A stretch of DNA of 6,913 nt. Origin: JAAYQU01 sp037441445. GTDB lineage: Bacteria; Bacteroidota; Bacteroidia; Bacteroidales; Salinivirgaceae. The position numbers and the translations under genes are program-made. The notes under the pieces were generated by a model. It had not been told where the DNA came from. It worked only from the letters and a program-made list of their open reading frames with translations, and searched no databases. Every line of letters starts with the position of its first letter. The first letter of the stretch is position 1. The DNA is taken from contig JBBISE010000176.1 in assembly GCA_037441445.1 (NCBI GenBank), positions 1 through 6,913 of the forward strand. The letters are read 5' to 3'. Below, one piece after another: positions 5,177-6,913 of this stretch.

Positions 5177-6634
5177 TTTCAATGGGGCCTTTTGTATAAT
5201 GGCAATCAGATAATCCCAGAATTTTTGTGTCGAGCCTATATGGATACGCTCATCGGGAGAATGGACATCGCGAAGGGTTGGTCCAAAGGAAATCATATCC
5301 AGCTCGGGGTATTTTTCAAGGAATAGGCCACATTCCAATCCGGCATGAATAGCCCTTACAACAGGTTCTTTTCCATAGAGTTGCTTGTATGCTTCGACAG
5401 CAACGGCCAAAATGGGGCTTTTTGTGTTGGGTTGCCAACCGGGATATCCGCTGGTGTGCTCAACTTTTGCTTCGGCTAGTTTAAACACGGAAGCCACGGT
5501 TTGTGCCACACAATATTTTTGCGAGTCAACAGAACTGCGTTGGCTGGTGGTTACCGATATTTTATTTCCCTCGATAAATTTTACTGAAGCCAGATTTGTT
5601 GATGTTTCAACCAACCCGGGAATGTCGCGGCTCATTTCCACCACTCCGTGCCATACCCCGTGAAGAGCATGCAGCAGGTTTTGCTGAGCGCTTCTGTTAA
5701 TTACAAATTTGGGTTTGCGTGCGTGTGTCAATTCAATTTCCAGGTTAGGTTCAGTAGTTTTTAGCTCGTTTTTAACATCGGCAGTAAAGCGGAGACAGAA
5801 ATCATTTAATGAATTTACCTCGTTCTTGGATACGACGAATACCACGGAGGCCTCGCGCGGTATTGCATTTCTCAGGTTTCCACCGTCGAAGGACGCAATG
5901 CGTGCATCGAACATTTTTGAAGCCTGTAGCATAAAGCGGGCTGCTATCTTGTTCGAATTTCCCAGCCCTTTATTAATATCATCGCCCGAGTGACCACCTT
6001 TCAGACCTGATATTTTCAGGCAATACGCTTCGCTTTTCGATGGAAGGCTTTTCTGGCTGTATTCAAAGGTGGCCAGAGTATCAATTCCTCCGGCACAACC
6101 GATAAAAACTTCGCCTTCGTCTTCCGAATCAATATTTAATAGGATTTTCCCCTTGAAAAAGCCGGGTTCCAGAGCAAAAGCGCCGGAAAGTCCGGTTTCT
6201 TCGTCAACCGTGAAAAGGCACTCGATGTGCCCATGTTCAATTTTGTCGGAGGCCAAAAGCGCTAGCTGGGCTGCAATACCAATACCATCATCGGCACCCA
6301 GCGTTGTGCCCTTTGCTTTTACCCAGTCGCCATCAATGTAGGGCTGTATGGCATCCTTGTCGAAGTCAAATTCAACATCCGAGTTTTTCTCACAAACCAT
6401 GTCCATGTGGCTTTGCAGAACAATGGTTGCGCGATTTTCCCAACCTTTGGTGGCTGGTTTGCATATCAATACATTTCCAGCGTTATCGACTTTGGTGTTT
6501 AAACCGTGTTTGATGCCAAATGCTTTGATATAGTCAATAATTTTTTCCTCTTTTTTCGATGGCCTTGGTACAGCGCAAATCTCTTCGAAGTAACCCCAAA
6601 CTTCAGCGGGTTTCAATTCTGATAATTTTCCCAT
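5174..6634 (-). CDS. pepD: Aminoacyl-histidine dipeptidase (cytosolic non-specific dipeptidase, M20C)
   Basis: PepD is a cytosolic two-zinc peptidase that hydrolyses Xaa-His dipeptides such as carnosine and many other dipeptides. The 486 residues match the E. coli enzyme (485). All M20 site residues are present: H76 and D78 in LQSHMDMV, D115 in GADDG, E145 (catalytic) and E146 in VDEETG, D169 in NIDSEDE and H458 in VHSPDERI. Their spacing parallels the well-studied Vibrio enzyme. The lid or dimerisation domain, inserted at about 185-400, begins near the LKGGHSGDDI signature (211-220). RAIHAGLECG (427-436), typical of the subfamily, is also seen. No signal peptide is visible. The ATG at 6634 gives the usual start (MGKLSELKP); no better start lies upstream. 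It is the first gene of the minus-strand cluster, and mltG follows after 100 bases. The functional link to MltG, such as peptide recycling, is speculative. Confidence 0.95.
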   Translation of the reverse strand: MGKLSELKPAEVWGYFEEICAVPRPSKKEEKIIDYIKAFGIKHGLNTKVDNAGNVLICKPATKGWENRATIVLQSHMDMVCEKNSDVEFDFDKDAIQPYIDGDWVKAKGTTLGADDGIGIAAQLALLASDKIEHGHIECLFTVDEETGLSGAFALEPGFFKGKILLNIDSEDEGEVFIGCAGGIDTLATFEYSQKSLPSKSEAYCLKISGLKGGHSGDDINKGLGNSNKIAARFMLQASKMFDARIASFDGGNLRNAIPREASVVFVVSKNEVNSLNDFCLRFTADVKNELKTTEPNLEIELTHARKPKFVINRSAQQNLLHALHGVWHGVVEMSRDIPGLVETSTNLASVKFIEGNKISVTTSQRSSVDSQKYCVAQTVASVFKLAEAKVEHTSGYPGWQPNTKSPILAVAVEAYKQLYGKEPVVRAIHAGLECGLFLEKYPELDMISFGPTLRDVHSPDERIHIGSTQKFWDYLIAIIQKAPLK

Positions 6635-6913
6635 GATTCTATATAGTTATTATATTTTGTTCAGTTTGCATTAAAACGGATTGCAATATTACAAAAAAAT
6701 GGACTAAAATGTTCGTTTTTAATGTTAAATGCACTGGTTGTCGATTGTAAATACTTGATTGTCAATCACTATATAATACAGCGTCCGTTGTACCTGTTTA
6801 GTTTTCGTTTTTTTTGTATGTTTTTTTTGACAGAAATTTACACAACCATGACTTTTGATTGTATTAGCCCCATTATTCATCGGACGAAATTATAGGAAAT
6901 AATCTATAAATTT
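6635..6913. other. AT-rich non-coding region upstream of pepD
   Basis: No gene is supported here. The stretch must carry the pepD promoter. The best -7 candidate is TAATATTG on the minus strand (6691-6684), one mismatch from TAnnTTTG and with no -33 TTG. A small dyad, tgattg-t-caatca, lies at 6756-6768. Two 8-base T runs, each within gttttttttg, lie between about 6808 and 6829. A 51-codon Lys-rich minus-strand frame (6880-6725) crosses them but has no start signals or family likeness. Confidence 0.5.

Noticed and set aside
6755..6768. FNR/CRP-like dyad (ttgat...atca)
   Set aside because: The half-site spacing is off by one from TTGAT-N4-ATCAA and the dyad is short; in AT-rich DNA such matches are common.
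6725..6880. A 51-codon minus-strand frame, Lys-rich, crossing two A8 runs
   Set aside because: No promoter box, no recognisable family and low complexity driven by A-tracts; a stop codon lies just upstream in frame. Chance is the simplest explanation.
6887..6913. Imperfect palindrome at the window edge (aaattata / tataaattt)
   Set aside because: Made only of A/T bases, short, and cut by the window end.

Overview
The window looks like chromosomal DNA of a member of the Bacteroidota. Shine-Dalgarno sequences are absent before the clear starts. Bacteroidota-type -7 boxes (TAnnTTTG) lie upstream of several genes, intergenic DNA is AT-rich, and the recognisable proteins have a Bacteroidota flavour. 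A marine or sediment Bacteroidales/Marinilabiliales relative is my guess; the sequence alone does not fix the genus.

Layout. Positions 2-139 hold the C-terminal end of an IS30-family transposase whose body lies left of the window. Positions 130-266 are a dense set of inverted repeats around a REP-like hairpin. On the + strand follow an unrecognised 152-residue protein (306-764) and a CPBP-family intramembrane protease (847-1566) with its own promoter. The protease converges on a minus-strand DEAD-box RNA helicase of the DeaD/CsdA type (1619-3451), and a shared hairpin between the two stops can terminate both. A 292-base non-coding stretch (3452-3743) holds the helicase leader, with two stem-loops and a -7 box. 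The rest is a minus-strand cluster: pepD, a Zn aminoacyl-histidine dipeptidase (6634-5174), then mltG, the endolytic murein transglycosylase (5073-4042), then a 94-residue membrane protein (4028-3744) only 13 bases after mltG. The last 279 bases (6635-6913) are AT-rich with no convincing gene.

How the parts relate. The helicase (RNA remodelling), dipeptidase (peptide turnover) and MltG (glycan strand release at the inner membrane) are ordinary housekeeping genes. mltG and the small membrane protein are probably one transcription unit. pepD is separated from mltG by 100 bases containing a long stem-loop and a possible promoter, so co-transcription is less certain. I see no defence system, CRISPR array, tRNA or rRNA. 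The most unusual material is non-coding: the nested repeats beside the transposase, an inverted repeat whose inner edge nearly touches the helicase start codon, and the stem-loop upstream of mltG. No clearly new multi-gene system is visible.
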